A DNA stretch of 64,000 nt from an uncultured Lachnospiraceae bacterium (lineage in GTDB: Bacteria > Bacillota > Clostridia > Lachnospirales > Lachnospiraceae): contig CAKRJY010000002.1 in assembly GCA_934352055.1 (NCBI GenBank), positions 1-64,000 of the forward strand, given 5' to 3'. The notes under the pieces are model-generated. The model saw nothing but the letters and a program-made list of their open reading frames with translations, had not been told where the DNA came from and did no database searches. Positions 34,553 to 44,080 of this stretch are shown piece after piece. Position numbers and translations under genes: made by a program. Each line of letters begins with the position of its first letter. The first letter of the stretch is position 1.

Positions 34553-35815
34553 ATGGCTTTAAGTAAGAAACCAGTCAACGGCATGAAAGATATCCTGCCA
34601 AGAGAGATGGAAATCCGCGATTATGTGACAAATGTAATCAAGACAACGTATCGTGAGTTTGGATTTACACCGATTGAGACACCATGTATGGAAAATATCG
34701 CGAATCTGAGCAACAAGCAGGGAGGCGAAAATGAGAAATTAATCTTTAAGGTGTTAAAAAGAGGTGAGAAGCTGCATCTGGACACTGCGAAAGAAGAAAA
34801 TGATGTCGTGGATTTTGGTATGCGCTATGATCTTACTGTGCCGCTTTGCAGATTCTATTCAAATAATGCTAACGATCTGCCAAGCCCATTTAAGGCATTG
34901 CAGATTGGTAATGTGTGGAGAGCAGACCGACCACAGCGAGGTCGTTATCGTCAGTTTACCCAGTGTGATATTGACATCTTAGGAGAACCATCGAATATGG
35001 CAGAAATCGAACTGATTCTTGCTACGACAACAACACTCGGAAGACTTGGATTTTCCGAATTTGAAATTCGTATCAATGAGCGCCGTATTTTAAAAGCGAT
35101 GGCAGCATACAGCGGATTTGAAGAGAAGGACTACGATAGCATTTTTATTACCCTGGATAAGATGGACAAGATTGGTACCGAGGGTGTATCCGCAGAGCTT
35201 TTGGAAAATGGTTATGCAAAGGAGAGTGTCGATAAATATCTTGGATTGTTTGATGCATTGGCAGATAAGAAAAAGGTATCTGAGGGCGTGAGCTTCTTAC
35301 AGGAGACACTTGGTACTTATCTGGATGAAGAAATATCAACCAATTTACAGGAGATCGCGCAGACGGTTGAGGCAGCAAAAGCAGCTGATTTTGCGCTTGT
35401 ATTTGATCCGACCTTAGTGCGTGGTATGAGTTATTATACAGGAACAATTTTTGAAATTGCCATTCCTGAATTTGGCGGATCTTGTGGCGGTGGTGGCCGT
35501 TATGATGAGATGATCGGTAAGTTTACCGGTCAGAATGTACCTGCCTGTGGATTCTCGATTGGATTTGAACGTATCATTTTGCTTTTGATGGAGCAGGGAT
35601 ATGAAATCCCGGAGAGACCAAAGAAGGTGGCTTATCTGGTGGAAAAGAAATACCCGGCAGAGAAGCTGATCGCGGTATTGCAGCAGGCGAAGGAAGCCAG
35701 AGAAAACGGGCAGCAGGTACAGGTTGTTCGTATGAATAAGAATAAGAAATTCCAGAAAGAACAATTACAAAAAGAAGGCTACGAAGAATTCGTAGAATTT
35801 TTCAATAGAGATTAA
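34553..35815 (+). CDS. hisS: Histidyl-tRNA synthetase
   Basis: 420 aa from the ATG at 34553, with GGAGGAAGTAAA before it. Class II motif 1 lies near the start (GMKDILPREM, TPIETPCMEN), motif 2 in FRADRPQRGRYRQFTQCDIDILG (split around residue 125; here VWRADRPQRGRYRQF), and histidine-specific motifs LVRGMSYYTGTIFEI and GGGGRYD, with motif 3 in ACGFSIGFER. The short C-terminal anticodon domain follows. Upstream there is a plain promoter and no T-box. aspS follows after 18 bases, giving the usual hisS-aspS pair. Confidence 0.97.
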   Translation: MALSKKPVNGMKDILPREMEIRDYVTNVIKTTYREFGFTPIETPCMENIANLSNKQGGENEKLIFKVLKRGEKLHLDTAKEENDVVDFGMRYDLTVPLCRFYSNNANDLPSPFKALQIGNVWRADRPQRGRYRQFTQCDIDILGEPSNMAEIELILATTTTLGRLGFSEFEIRINERRILKAMAAYSGFEEKDYDSIFITLDKMDKIGTEGVSAELLENGYAKESVDKYLGLFDALADKKKVSEGVSFLQETLGTYLDEEISTNLQEIAQTVEAAKAADFALVFDPTLVRGMSYYTGTIFEIAIPEFGGSCGGGGRYDEMIGKFTGQNVPACGFSIGFERIILLLMEQGYEIPERPKKVAYLVEKKYPAEKLIAVLQQAKEARENGQQVQVVRMNKNKKFQKEQLQKEGYEEFVEFFNRD

Positions 35816-35833
35816 CCAGGAGGAAAGAAAGAC

Positions 35834-37621
35834 ATGGCAGAGTCTATGCAGGGACTTCATAGAAGTCACCGATGTACAGAAGTAAATAACACCATGATTG
35901 GCGAAGAAGTAACGCTGATGGGATGGGTGCAGAAAAGAAGAAATTTAGGAAGTTTGATTTTTGTTGATTTAAGAGACCGCAGTGGTATGATGCAGGTTGT
36001 ATTTGATGAGCCTGTGATTGGAAGCGAAGGATTTGCTAAGGCTGGCACATTGCGCAGCGAATATGTGGTTGCTATTGTTGGTAAGGTGCAGAAGAGATCT
36101 GCTGCCGTGAATGAGAATTTAAAGACAGGTGATATCGAAGTGTTTGCAACAGAGTTGCGCGTGCTTTCTGAGGCACAGACACCACCTTTCCCAATTGAAT
36201 CCGGCATTCAGACAAAGGAAGAATTACGTTTAAAATATCGTTATCTGGATTTGCGCAGACCGGATCTGCAGCAGAATCTGATGATGCGTAGTAAGGTTAT
36301 GGGTGTTATCCGTGCCTTTTTACAGGATGAGGGATTCCTTGAGATTGAGACACCGATTTTACAGAAGTCAACACCGGAAGGCGCAAGAGATTATCTTGTA
36401 CCATCACGTGTGCATCCGGGAAGTTTTTACGCACTTCCACAGTCTCCGCAGCTTTTTAAGCAGCTTTTGATGTGCTCTGGCTATGACCGCTATTTCCAGC
36501 TTGCAAAATGTTTTCGTGATGAAGACCTGCGTGCAGATCGTCAGCCGGAATTCACACAGGTCGACATGGAAATGTCATTTGTTGACATGGAAGATGTTTT
36601 AGATGTTAATGAACGTCTGATTGCACGTGTATTTAAGGATACACTTGGAGTGGAAGTTCCACTGCCTTTGAAGCGTATGACATGGCAGGAAGCAATGGAT
36701 CGCTTTGGCTCTGATAAGCCGGATGTTCGTTTTGGCATGGAGCTTGTAGATGTATCCGAAGTGGTAAAAGGTTGTGGCTTTGGCGTATTTACCGGAGCGC
36801 TTGAAAATGGTGGAAGTGTTCGTGGTATCAACGTAAAAGGACAGGGGGCTATGTCCCGCAAAAAGATTGACAAGCTTGTAGATCACGCAAGAGGCTGTGG
36901 TGCGAAGGGACTTGCATATCTTGCAATCAATGAAGATGGTACTTACAAATCATCTTTTGCAAAGTTTATGACAGAGGAAGAAATGGCAGCTTTGGTGGCA
37001 GCTATGGATGGACAGCCGGGAGATTTGCTTCTTTTTGCAGCAGACCGTAATAAGATTGTCTGGGAAGTGTTAGGCTCTTTACGTTTGCAGTTAGGAAAAG
37101 AATTCAACTTATATGATCCAAACGAATTTGCATTCCTTTGGGTAGTCGATTTCCCACAGTTTGAGTGGTCAGATGATCAGAACCGTTATGTGGCAATGCA
37201 TCATCCATTTACTATGCCATATGAAGAAGATCTTGATAAATTGACAACAGATCCAGGCGCAGTACGTGCAAAAGCATACGATATTGTATTAAATGGCTGT
37301 GAGCTTGGCGGAGGAAGTATCCGTATTTACCAGAGTGATGTGCAGGAAAAAATGTTCAATGCTCTTGGATTTACCAATGAGGAAGCGCATGAGAGATTTG
37401 GTTTCTTATTAGATGCTTTTTCTTATGGTGTACCACCACATGCAGGTCTTGCCTTTGGTTTGGATCGTATGATTATGCTCATGATGCATGCAGAGTCCAT
37501 TCGTGATGTGATTGCATTCCCGAAGGTAAAAGATGCATCTTGCCTGATGACCGAGGCACCAACACCGGTTGATAAAAAACAGTTAGATGAATTAGGCCTG
37601 GAGTTGGAAGAGCAGGAGTAG
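35834..37621 (+). CDS. aspS: Aspartyl-tRNA synthetase (bacterial type)
   Basis: 595 aa, the length of bacterial AspRS with a GAD insertion. The N-terminal OB anticodon domain (VTLMGWVQKRRNLGSLIFVDLRDRSG, residues about 27-52), class II motif 1 around GFLEIETPIL, motif 2 in FRDEDLRADRQPEFTQVD, the GAD domain at about 290-400, and motif 3 GLAFGLDRMIM are all visible. AGGAGGAAAGAAAG precedes the ATG. Whether it charges only tRNA-Asp or also tRNA-Asn depends on the rest of the genome. Confidence 0.97.
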   Translation: MAESMQGLHRSHRCTEVNNTMIGEEVTLMGWVQKRRNLGSLIFVDLRDRSGMMQVVFDEPVIGSEGFAKAGTLRSEYVVAIVGKVQKRSAAVNENLKTGDIEVFATELRVLSEAQTPPFPIESGIQTKEELRLKYRYLDLRRPDLQQNLMMRSKVMGVIRAFLQDEGFLEIETPILQKSTPEGARDYLVPSRVHPGSFYALPQSPQLFKQLLMCSGYDRYFQLAKCFRDEDLRADRQPEFTQVDMEMSFVDMEDVLDVNERLIARVFKDTLGVEVPLPLKRMTWQEAMDRFGSDKPDVRFGMELVDVSEVVKGCGFGVFTGALENGGSVRGINVKGQGAMSRKKIDKLVDHARGCGAKGLAYLAINEDGTYKSSFAKFMTEEEMAALVAAMDGQPGDLLLFAADRNKIVWEVLGSLRLQLGKEFNLYDPNEFAFLWVVDFPQFEWSDDQNRYVAMHHPFTMPYEEDLDKLTTDPGAVRAKAYDIVLNGCELGGGSIRIYQSDVQEKMFNALGFTNEEAHERFGFLLDAFSYGVPPHAGLAFGLDRMIMLMMHAESIRDVIAFPKVKDASCLMTEAPTPVDKKQLDELGLELEEQE

Positions 37622-37647
37622 TCTTTTTTGATGAGAGGGGATAATGT

Positions 37648-39132
37648 ATGGCTACAGGAGAGAAGAAGCAAAAAAAAGCAATTGCATTAACACCGGAACA
37701 GACAGCAAGATCAAATAAGCTTGGTGTTGGGATTTATGGGGTGTCATTGCTTGGATGGGTGATGATTATGTTGATTACCCATTCGGTTACCATAGTAGGA
37801 CTGGTCGTGATGGCGGTTTGTTATGCGATGGCTGTATTTTTGGGGGTCACACAGGGTAAAGGAGAAAACACACATATTAAGATGTCATTTACCTATCTGA
37901 TACCGTTTATCGTTGTTAGTCTGACATCGAGCGTGAAGATTTACCCGGTAGTATTTATTACTGTATATGCTTTGATTGTGTATCAAAATGTACGACTGGT
38001 AGCTTATGGCACAGGTGCAACGGTGATTGTAAATATCATTGATATTGGCCTGAGCATGATGCGAGGACAGATGTCGCCGGATGATGCGGCATTGGAATTG
38101 ATTTCTACTATTTTATTTGGTCTCTTTTGTATGTATACGGTACTTCGTATTTATTATGCAACCAAAGAAAATATGGATCAGATTCAAAAGCAGACCAATG
38201 AAGCAATTCAGGTGGCAAATCAGGTGGGGGCAATCTCGCAGGATATTTTGGACAATTTCCATATTATTACAGATGGAATGCACAATATTACAGAGCAGGC
38301 AAATGAAAATAAGGGTGCGCTGAGCGATATTTCATCGGCTTCATCGGTCAATAGTGAAGAGATGAACCATCAGTCGGAACTGACACAGAATATTTATGGT
38401 ATTGTGCAGGAAACACAGGCGAGTGCAGAACGCGTACAGCAGAATGCACAGGATGTATATGAAAAAGTCAGCGAAGGTGTAGAGTTATCTGAGGATATGC
38501 GTACACAGGCACAGGAAGTATCGGCAGACATTGAAGCCACCAATCAGATTGTTACCGATCTGGTAGGACAGATTCAAGGTGTTTCCAGTATTACCGATGC
38601 GATTCTTGCTATTTCAAGCCAGACGAATTTATTGGCTTTGAATGCATCCATTGAAGCAGCAAGAGCAGGAGAAGCCGGAAAAGGCTTTGCGGTTGTTGCA
38701 GATGAGATTCGTACTTTGGCAGAACAGACCAAACATTCTACCGAAGAGATTACACAGATTATGAACCAACTGATTTTGGTTGCGAACCAGTCTGTAGAAA
38801 AGATGAACCGTTGTGTGGAGGGTATCCAGTTACAGAATACAAAAATCGATGATGTAAATGGAAGTTTTGAACAGACCAAGAAAAACGTTGGTGCGTTAAA
38901 GACAATGGTAGATGGCATCATTGATGGGGTAAATGAAGTGTCCAATAACACAGCACAGATTGTAAATAGTGTTGTCAGCGTTTCAGAGAATACCAATCGC
39001 GTTTTTGAATTGTCAGGAAACGGTGTGGATGGTGCAGAGATGATTTACTCTACCATTCAGGAATTTTCAGAGACCATTGGCAGATTGCACAGTAAGGTGG
39101 AAATGCTAAAAAATACAATTGCAGAAGAATAA
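37648..39132 (+). CDS. Methyl-accepting chemotaxis-like protein with integral membrane N-terminus
   Basis: 494 aa. Residues 20-180 hold about five to six membrane helices without the usual large periplasmic ligand domain. Next comes a long coiled-coil signalling domain whose hairpin tip reads SSQTNLLALNASIEAARAGE and GKGFAVVADEIR, the most conserved part of chemoreceptors. No HAMP is evident. It may signal to CheA/CheW, yet no che or flagellar gene is in the window, and such receptors can serve other outputs. GAGAGGGGATAATGT lies before the ATG. It follows aspS by 26 bases. Confidence 0.9.
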   Translation: MATGEKKQKKAIALTPEQTARSNKLGVGIYGVSLLGWVMIMLITHSVTIVGLVVMAVCYAMAVFLGVTQGKGENTHIKMSFTYLIPFIVVSLTSSVKIYPVVFITVYALIVYQNVRLVAYGTGATVIVNIIDIGLSMMRGQMSPDDAALELISTILFGLFCMYTVLRIYYATKENMDQIQKQTNEAIQVANQVGAISQDILDNFHIITDGMHNITEQANENKGALSDISSASSVNSEEMNHQSELTQNIYGIVQETQASAERVQQNAQDVYEKVSEGVELSEDMRTQAQEVSADIEATNQIVTDLVGQIQGVSSITDAILAISSQTNLLALNASIEAARAGEAGKGFAVVADEIRTLAEQTKHSTEEITQIMNQLILVANQSVEKMNRCVEGIQLQNTKIDDVNGSFEQTKKNVGALKTMVDGIIDGVNEVSNNTAQIVNSVVSVSENTNRVFELSGNGVDGAEMIYSTIQEFSETIGRLHSKVEMLKNTIAEE

Positions 39133-39140
39133 TGTTACAT

Positions 39141-39182
39141 AAAAATCCCGGTTATAAGAAGTGACTTATAATCGGGATTTTC
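39141..39182 (+). terminator. Terminator after the chemoreceptor gene
   Basis: AAAATCCCGGTTATAAG pairs with CTTATAATCGGGATTTT (one G-T), around GAAGTGA-like loop; suits both this gene and the converging flavin reductase gene. Confidence 0.85.
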
Positions 39183-39199
39183 TGTTATGGCGGTAACGA

Positions 39200-39709
39200 T
39201 TAACGAACTAAAATATCGACAATTTCGCCAATGTACATGGTGTGCATATCACCGTCAGCATACCATTTGTCTGCAATGGTTGGTTCAATAAACTGATCTG
39301 CTGTCATGCGTGTTGCAGATAATTTCTTGCAGAGAATAACAAATTTGGCTTCGTCTAAAAATGGTGTATCCATCATATGATTGATGTGCAGGCGTGCACC
39401 GGCAATCTTGTCTTCATTGTGGCCGGACACTTTGCCGAGATAACTTAGTGTGCTGTGCATGTGATTGTCTTCGAAGAAGTTGATAGAAAAGGTGTCACTA
39501 CCATCAATGAGTTCCTTGGTATAGCGGGAATCGCGGATGTAGATGGTGGCAACATTTTTGCCCCACATCACACCGACACCGCCCCAGCTGACTGTCATGG
39601 CATTGACTTTACCATCAGCTTCCGCAGTGACAGCAGCCCATTCGTTGCCAATCTTTTGGAAAGGGTTAAATTCTAACATATTCATAGGATAAGGTTGAAA
39701 TGTGTGCAT
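39200..39709 (-). CDS. Flavin reductase-like FMN-binding protein
   Basis: 169 aa from the ATG at 39709, preceded by GGAGATTCATT; a longer frame to 39901 reaches an unlikely hydrophobic stretch. Split-barrel flavin-binding fold as in flavin reductase-like proteins: NAMTVSWGGVGVMWGK is the FMN phosphate region, and DTFSINFFEDN with LSYLGKVSGHNEDK is typical of the family in clostridia. It probably binds FMN and uses NAD(P)H. The true substrate is unknown. It diverges from ilvE. Confidence 0.88.
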   Translation of the reverse strand: MHTFQPYPMNMLEFNPFQKIGNEWAAVTAEADGKVNAMTVSWGGVGVMWGKNVATIYIRDSRYTKELIDGSDTFSINFFEDNHMHSTLSYLGKVSGHNEDKIAGARLHINHMMDTPFLDEAKFVILCKKLSATRMTADQFIEPTIADKWYADGDMHTMYIGEIVDILVR

Positions 39710-39840
39710 AATGAATCTCCATTCGTACTTTTTTCTTATTATATTATTTTTGGGGAGTGCTTTCAAGAACCATACAGAGAATGTATTGGGTAAAATTGTG
39801 ATAATTATGTGTACATGCAGGATATTTATGAGAGCTATTC

Positions 39841-39869
39841 TTGACAAGGCAGATAAAGAGGAAGATAAT
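39841..39869 (+). promoter_or_regulatory. Promoter of ilvE
   Basis: TTGACA (39841-39846), 17-bp spacer, GATAAT (39864-39869), 65 bases before the start codon. No leader structure such as a T-box fits in between. Confidence 0.75.
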
Positions 39870-39933
39870 AGTACAAACAGAGAAATTTTGCAGGATTTCA
39901 TCTGCGATTATGCAATATATGGAGGAAGAAATC

Positions 39934-40998
39934 ATGGAAATTAGATTCGAGGAACGTAAGCAGTTAAAGGAAAAACCAGATCAGAAGCATCTTGGCTTTG
40001 GAAAATACATGACAGACTATATGTTTGTTATGGACTGGAGCAAGGAAGATGGATGGCACGATGCCAGAATTGTACCACAAGGACCAATCGAACTTGATCC
40101 GGCATGTGTGACACTTCATTATGCACAGGAGACATTTGAAGGTCTTAAGGCATATCGTACTTCTGAAGGAAAGATTCAGTTATTCCGCCCAGAGATGAAT
40201 GCAAGACGTATGATTAATTCAAATGCAAGACTCTGTATGCCGGCATTTCCGGAAGATATGTTTGTAGAGGCTGTTAGAGCATTGGTAAAACAGGAAGCAG
40301 ACTGGGTGCCATCAGAACCGGATACATCTTTGTACATTCGCCCATTTATGTTCGCTACAGAAGCAGCACTTGGCGTACACATGGCTTCTTCTTACAAGTT
40401 TATGATTATCTGCTGCCCGGTAGGCGCTTATTATGCAACTGGTCTTGATCCGGTGAAGATTCTGGTTGAGGATGAACTGGTGCGTGCTGTGAAGGGTGGT
40501 ACTGGATTTACAAAATGTGGTGGTAACTATGCAGGTTCTATTCTTGGTCAGGTAAAGGCAGAGAAAATGGGATATGCACAGGTTCTTTGGTTAGATGGAG
40601 AACAGCGTAAATATGTCGAAGAAGTAGGTACCATGAACATTATGTTCAAGATTGCCGGTGAAATTTATACAGCACCAATCGAGGGAACCGTTCTTCCAGG
40701 TGTAACGAGAGATTCCATGATCCATTTGCTTCGTGATTGGGGTTATACCGTTCATGAGAGCCGCCTTTCTATCGATGATCTGATGAAAGCAGGTCATGAT
40801 GGTACATTGGAAGAGGTCTTTGGAACAGGTACCGCAGCTGTTATTTCTCCAGTTGGTGAGCTCCGTTATAAGGATGATGTTGTAGTCATAAACGATGCAA
40901 AGACAGGAGAATTGACACAGAAATTATACGATACCTTAACTGGTATTCAGTGGGGTAAGATTGCAGACCCTTATGGATGGACACAGATTGTAGAGTAA
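39934..40998 (+). CDS. ilvE: Branched-chain amino acid aminotransferase
   Basis: 354 aa from the ATG at 39934 (GGAGGAAGAAATC). PLP fold-type IV enzyme of the ~350-aa class also found in eukaryotes: LHYAQETFEGLKAYR near residue 60, the PLP Lys in TGFTKCGGNYAGS (about 190-200), EVGTMNIMFK, and LPGVTRDS. It makes valine, leucine and isoleucine from 2-oxo acids, or degrades them. It is monocistronic, between its own promoter and a strong terminator. Confidence 0.96.
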   Translation: MEIRFEERKQLKEKPDQKHLGFGKYMTDYMFVMDWSKEDGWHDARIVPQGPIELDPACVTLHYAQETFEGLKAYRTSEGKIQLFRPEMNARRMINSNARLCMPAFPEDMFVEAVRALVKQEADWVPSEPDTSLYIRPFMFATEAALGVHMASSYKFMIICCPVGAYYATGLDPVKILVEDELVRAVKGGTGFTKCGGNYAGSILGQVKAEKMGYAQVLWLDGEQRKYVEEVGTMNIMFKIAGEIYTAPIEGTVLPGVTRDSMIHLLRDWGYTVHESRLSIDDLMKAGHDGTLEEVFGTGTAAVISPVGELRYKDDVVVINDAKTGELTQKLYDTLTGIQWGKIADPYGWTQIVE

Positions 40999-41018
40999 TT
41001 GCAGAGTAAAAAAGTGAC

Positions 41019-41051
41019 ATGCCCGGTGGATGGATTTCACCGGGCATTTTT
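41019..41051 (+). terminator. Terminator after ilvE
   Basis: ATGCCCGGTG (41019-41028) pairs with CACCGGGCAT (41038-41047), then five T. Confidence 0.9.
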
Positions 41052-41149
41052 GCGTGCACCAAAACGCAGGTGGAACCATTGACAAGGCAATGGCAAGTAC
41101 GATAATATTTAATTGGGATATTAGAATTTTTATAGGAAGAGGAGTATGT

Positions 41150-41605
41150 ATGTTTGATAAGCTGTATGGATATGTGAAGAAGTGGGTTTCTGAAATTTGT
41201 CATATTTTGGAGCTCATTGCTGCGATTTTTGTATTTATTGCTGTTGTGATCGCATTGCTTGCACTGATACCACATGTGAGTGAGTTGTGGCAGAATCGCG
41301 CGGATACCGGTGCAATGTTAGAGTTTATAGAACAGGTATTTGTTGTTGTTATCGGCGTGGAATTTATCAAAATGTTATGCCGCCCGACCGCAGACAATGT
41401 GTTAGAAACCATTATCTTTTTGGTGGCGCGTCATATGATTGTCGTGACAACGACAACACCGGTCGATGATTTGATTTCGACCATCAGTATTGTGCTACTT
41501 TGTTTTGTTCGTAGATATTTAAAAGAACATCGTCTTAAGGATAAAATGCGCGAGGAAGACTGGCGCAGATTAGAGGAAGCGGATGAATCAAGAACTACTG
41601 AATGA
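41150..41605 (+). CDS. PsiE-like small membrane protein
   Basis: 151 aa from the ATG at 41150, with GGAAGAGGAG before it. Four hydrophobic helices: IAAIFVFIAVVIALLALI, IEQVFVVVIGVEFIKML, the VLETIIFLVARHMIVVT region and ISIVLLCFVRRYL. The spacing and residues such as the conserved Arg/His after VAR suggest the phosphate-starvation-inducible E (PsiE) superfamily, whose function is unknown. Its end overlaps the AraC regulator by 23 bases, so the two are probably coregulated. Confidence 0.75.
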   Translation: MFDKLYGYVKKWVSEICHILELIAAIFVFIAVVIALLALIPHVSELWQNRADTGAMLEFIEQVFVVVIGVEFIKMLCRPTADNVLETIIFLVARHMIVVTTTTPVDDLISTISIVLLCFVRRYLKEHRLKDKMREEDWRRLEEADESRTTE

Positions 41606-42569
41606 GCTGCGGCAAATAAGCAGGGAAGAGCGTGAGTACCGCGAGGGAAACGGTGATGTCAATCGTGGCATCTATATGGAACCAGAGACGCAAATGGTGG
41701 ATTATAAGCGCCTGATTGAAAGTGGTAAGACGATTGAAATCCGCACGCATACGCGTTTTGTACATTTTCCCCAGCACACACATAATTATGTGGAATTGAT
41801 TTATATGTGTTCCGGACATACGACACATATTGTAAATGGTGACCGGATTGAACTGGGAACAGGCGAACTTCTTTTTTTAAATCAGAATGCAGCGCAGGAA
41901 ATCTATCCGGCAGGAGAAGATGATATTGCTGTTAATTTTATCATTTTGCCGGCGTTTTTCGATTATGCGCTTTCTATGATGGGGGAAGAAGAAAATCTGG
42001 TTCGAAAGTTTGTACTAGATTGTCTGAAGAGTAAGGATGCAGATGTCAGCTATCTTCACTTTCAAGTGGCGGACGTTTTGCCGATTCAAAATCTGATGGA
42101 AAATTTGATATGGACGATCCATAACAAGCAGCCAAACAAACGCAGTATTCATCAGGCTACCATGGGGCTGCTGCTGTTGCAACTGATGAATTATACGGAT
42201 CTGGTGCATGTCGGCAAAGATAATAAAAATCAGGAACTTCTGATGTCGGTATATCGCTATATTGAAGAACATTATAGAGATGGAGAATTATCCGAGCTGG
42301 CAAATATGCTTCATTATGATGTCTATTGGCTGAGCCGTGCCATTCATACGTTTACCGGCTCTACTTACACAGCACTCTTACAACAAAAGCGCATGCGTCA
42401 GGCAGCATATTTGTTAGAGACATCGGGGCTTACGGTGGCAGATATCGCAGTGGCTGTAGGCTATGAAAATATTAGTTATTTTCACAGATTATTTCAGAAA
42501 ACATATGGCATTTCGCCACGAAAATATCGTACATCCATGCGTCTTGGTACATGGGAAGAAAAGAAATAG
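41583..42569 (+). CDS. AraC-family transcriptional regulator with cupin sensor
   Basis: 328 aa. The N-terminal cupin (about residues 55-150: HFPQHTHNYVELIYMCSGH, with metal- or sugar-binding-type His) is the sensor. The C-terminal double helix-turn-helix (about 215-315) includes DVYWLSRAIHTFTGSTYTALLQQKR and the second HTH TVADIAVAVGYENISYFHRLFQKTYGISP. It should bind DNA as a sugar- or stress-responsive activator. Its start lies within the PsiE-like gene. The target genes may be that gene or distant. Confidence 0.9.
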   Translation: MNQELLNELRQISREEREYREGNGDVNRGIYMEPETQMVDYKRLIESGKTIEIRTHTRFVHFPQHTHNYVELIYMCSGHTTHIVNGDRIELGTGELLFLNQNAAQEIYPAGEDDIAVNFIILPAFFDYALSMMGEEENLVRKFVLDCLKSKDADVSYLHFQVADVLPIQNLMENLIWTIHNKQPNKRSIHQATMGLLLLQLMNYTDLVHVGKDNKNQELLMSVYRYIEEHYRDGELSELANMLHYDVYWLSRAIHTFTGSTYTALLQQKRMRQAAYLLETSGLTVADIAVAVGYENISYFHRLFQKTYGISPRKYRTSMRLGTWEEKK

Positions 42570-42577
42570 GATGAATC

Positions 42578-44077
42578 ATGGGATTAGAAGAATTATTAAG
42601 TGAAATTATGGAAAAAGAGGATGTACGTTCTCTTTTGAGTGAGCTTAGAAGCAGATTACAGAAAAAAGAAGTACAGATGGCAGAATGCGCTGATGAAAAG
42701 CTGGTGAAACGCTTACAGGACCTGCTTTTGCATGAGGATGCAAAGACAAGAAAAAATGCTGCACTTTTGCTGGGCGATCTGGCAGACGAGATCTGCAAAT
42801 TATCAGATTGGGAAATGGTACGCGATGCACTGTGGGATTCTTATCGAAAGGAACAGACAAAGTTTGTCTGGAATGCATACATTAAGGCATTAGCATCGTA
42901 TGATTGTCAGTCGTTACTGGATGAGATCGTATCGGAACAAAAACGCCTGCAGCAGCAGGATGTCGCAGAGGAAGACAAAAAGCATATCAGACAGTTATTA
43001 GAACAGATGGATGCATTGTTAGCAGAGTATGAAAAAAAAGAAACCTATATTTTCGGTGGCATCAAAAAGAAGCATCCATTGATTCTTACGACAGAACCAT
43101 ATATGCAGGAAATTTTACTGGAGCAGGTAAAAGAACTTGGATACACAGATGCACGCGTTGTGCCAAGAGGTGTCCGGGTGGTTACAGATACACTGGATAT
43201 GTTACAGCCGCTGCGCATCTATCGGGAAATACTTTTTGTGATACGATTTCGCAGCCAGACAATTGCAGCAGAAAAAAATCTGGCGCAGGCAATCACTGTA
43301 TCCGAACTGCTGCCGTTGTTAGAAGAAGTATATGGGAAAAAGAAACAGTATCCATTTGCTCTTCGTATGGGAACAGAAGTTGAAAGTAAAAAGACAAAGC
43401 AGATAGCGTACGATATTGAAAAAAGCAGCGATAACCGATTGCAGAACAGACCAAAGGATGCCATTGTGGAGTTACTTCCAAAGCAAAAAAAAGACGGTAC
43501 TTATGTAGTGTACGCGCGATTATCAGGGTGTGAAGCAAATCGTTTTTCTTATCGAAAACATGTGCTCCCAACCTCGATGTCGCCAATCATTGCGGCGCAG
43601 ATGGTGGAATGGATTGAACCATATCTGCAGGAAAATGCACATGTCATTGATCCATTCTGTGGTGTGGGAACGCTTCTGATTGAGCGTATGAAAAAGAAAC
43701 GTACACGCGATGTGTATGGAATAGATACTTATGGGGAAGCCATTGCGTATGCAAGAGATGATGCAGAGGAAGCAAAGGTATCCATTTATTTTATCAATCG
43801 TGATTATTTTGATTTTACATCAAGCTATTTGATGGAAGAAGTGATTACGGAATTTCCGCGTATGGAACATAAAGAACGGGAAGAAGTGGACTGTTTTTAT
43901 CAACGTTTTTTTGACAAGACAAGTGAGATTACCGCAGAGGATGCGATGATTTTTGCTCTTTCAACGGAGGAGCAGGCTTTGAAAAAACAATTGCGTTTGC
44001 ACGATGAATTTCAGCTTGTGCGGCAGATACCAATGCGTGGTCGGGAACAGATCTATATTTTGAAAAAAAGAGGATAA
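42578..44077 (+). CDS. Methyltransferase-fold protein with HEAT-like N-terminus (TRM11/RlmL-like)
   Basis: 499 aa. Residues 1-150 are helical and repeat-like (DEKLVKRLQDLLLHEDAKTR, LLLGDLADEI). The middle part includes RVVPRGVRVVTDTLD-like blocks, and residues 340-480 form a Rossmann methyltransferase with motif I VIDPFCGVGTLL. The acidic loop Asp is in GIDTYGEA, but the usual motif IV NPPY/NMP is replaced by EFPRM. A closely related group in Lachnospiraceae has NMP there. So the SAM site looks intact while the base-flipping catalytic motif may be altered. RNA is the likely substrate; none is proven. It starts eight bases after the AraC gene. Confidence 0.75.
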   Translation: MGLEELLSEIMEKEDVRSLLSELRSRLQKKEVQMAECADEKLVKRLQDLLLHEDAKTRKNAALLLGDLADEICKLSDWEMVRDALWDSYRKEQTKFVWNAYIKALASYDCQSLLDEIVSEQKRLQQQDVAEEDKKHIRQLLEQMDALLAEYEKKETYIFGGIKKKHPLILTTEPYMQEILLEQVKELGYTDARVVPRGVRVVTDTLDMLQPLRIYREILFVIRFRSQTIAAEKNLAQAITVSELLPLLEEVYGKKKQYPFALRMGTEVESKKTKQIAYDIEKSSDNRLQNRPKDAIVELLPKQKKDGTYVVYARLSGCEANRFSYRKHVLPTSMSPIIAAQMVEWIEPYLQENAHVIDPFCGVGTLLIERMKKKRTRDVYGIDTYGEAIAYARDDAEEAKVSIYFINRDYFDFTSSYLMEEVITEFPRMEHKEREEVDCFYQRFFDKTSEITAEDAMIFALSTEEQALKKQLRLHDEFQLVRQIPMRGREQIYILKKRG

Positions 44078-44080
44078 AAT

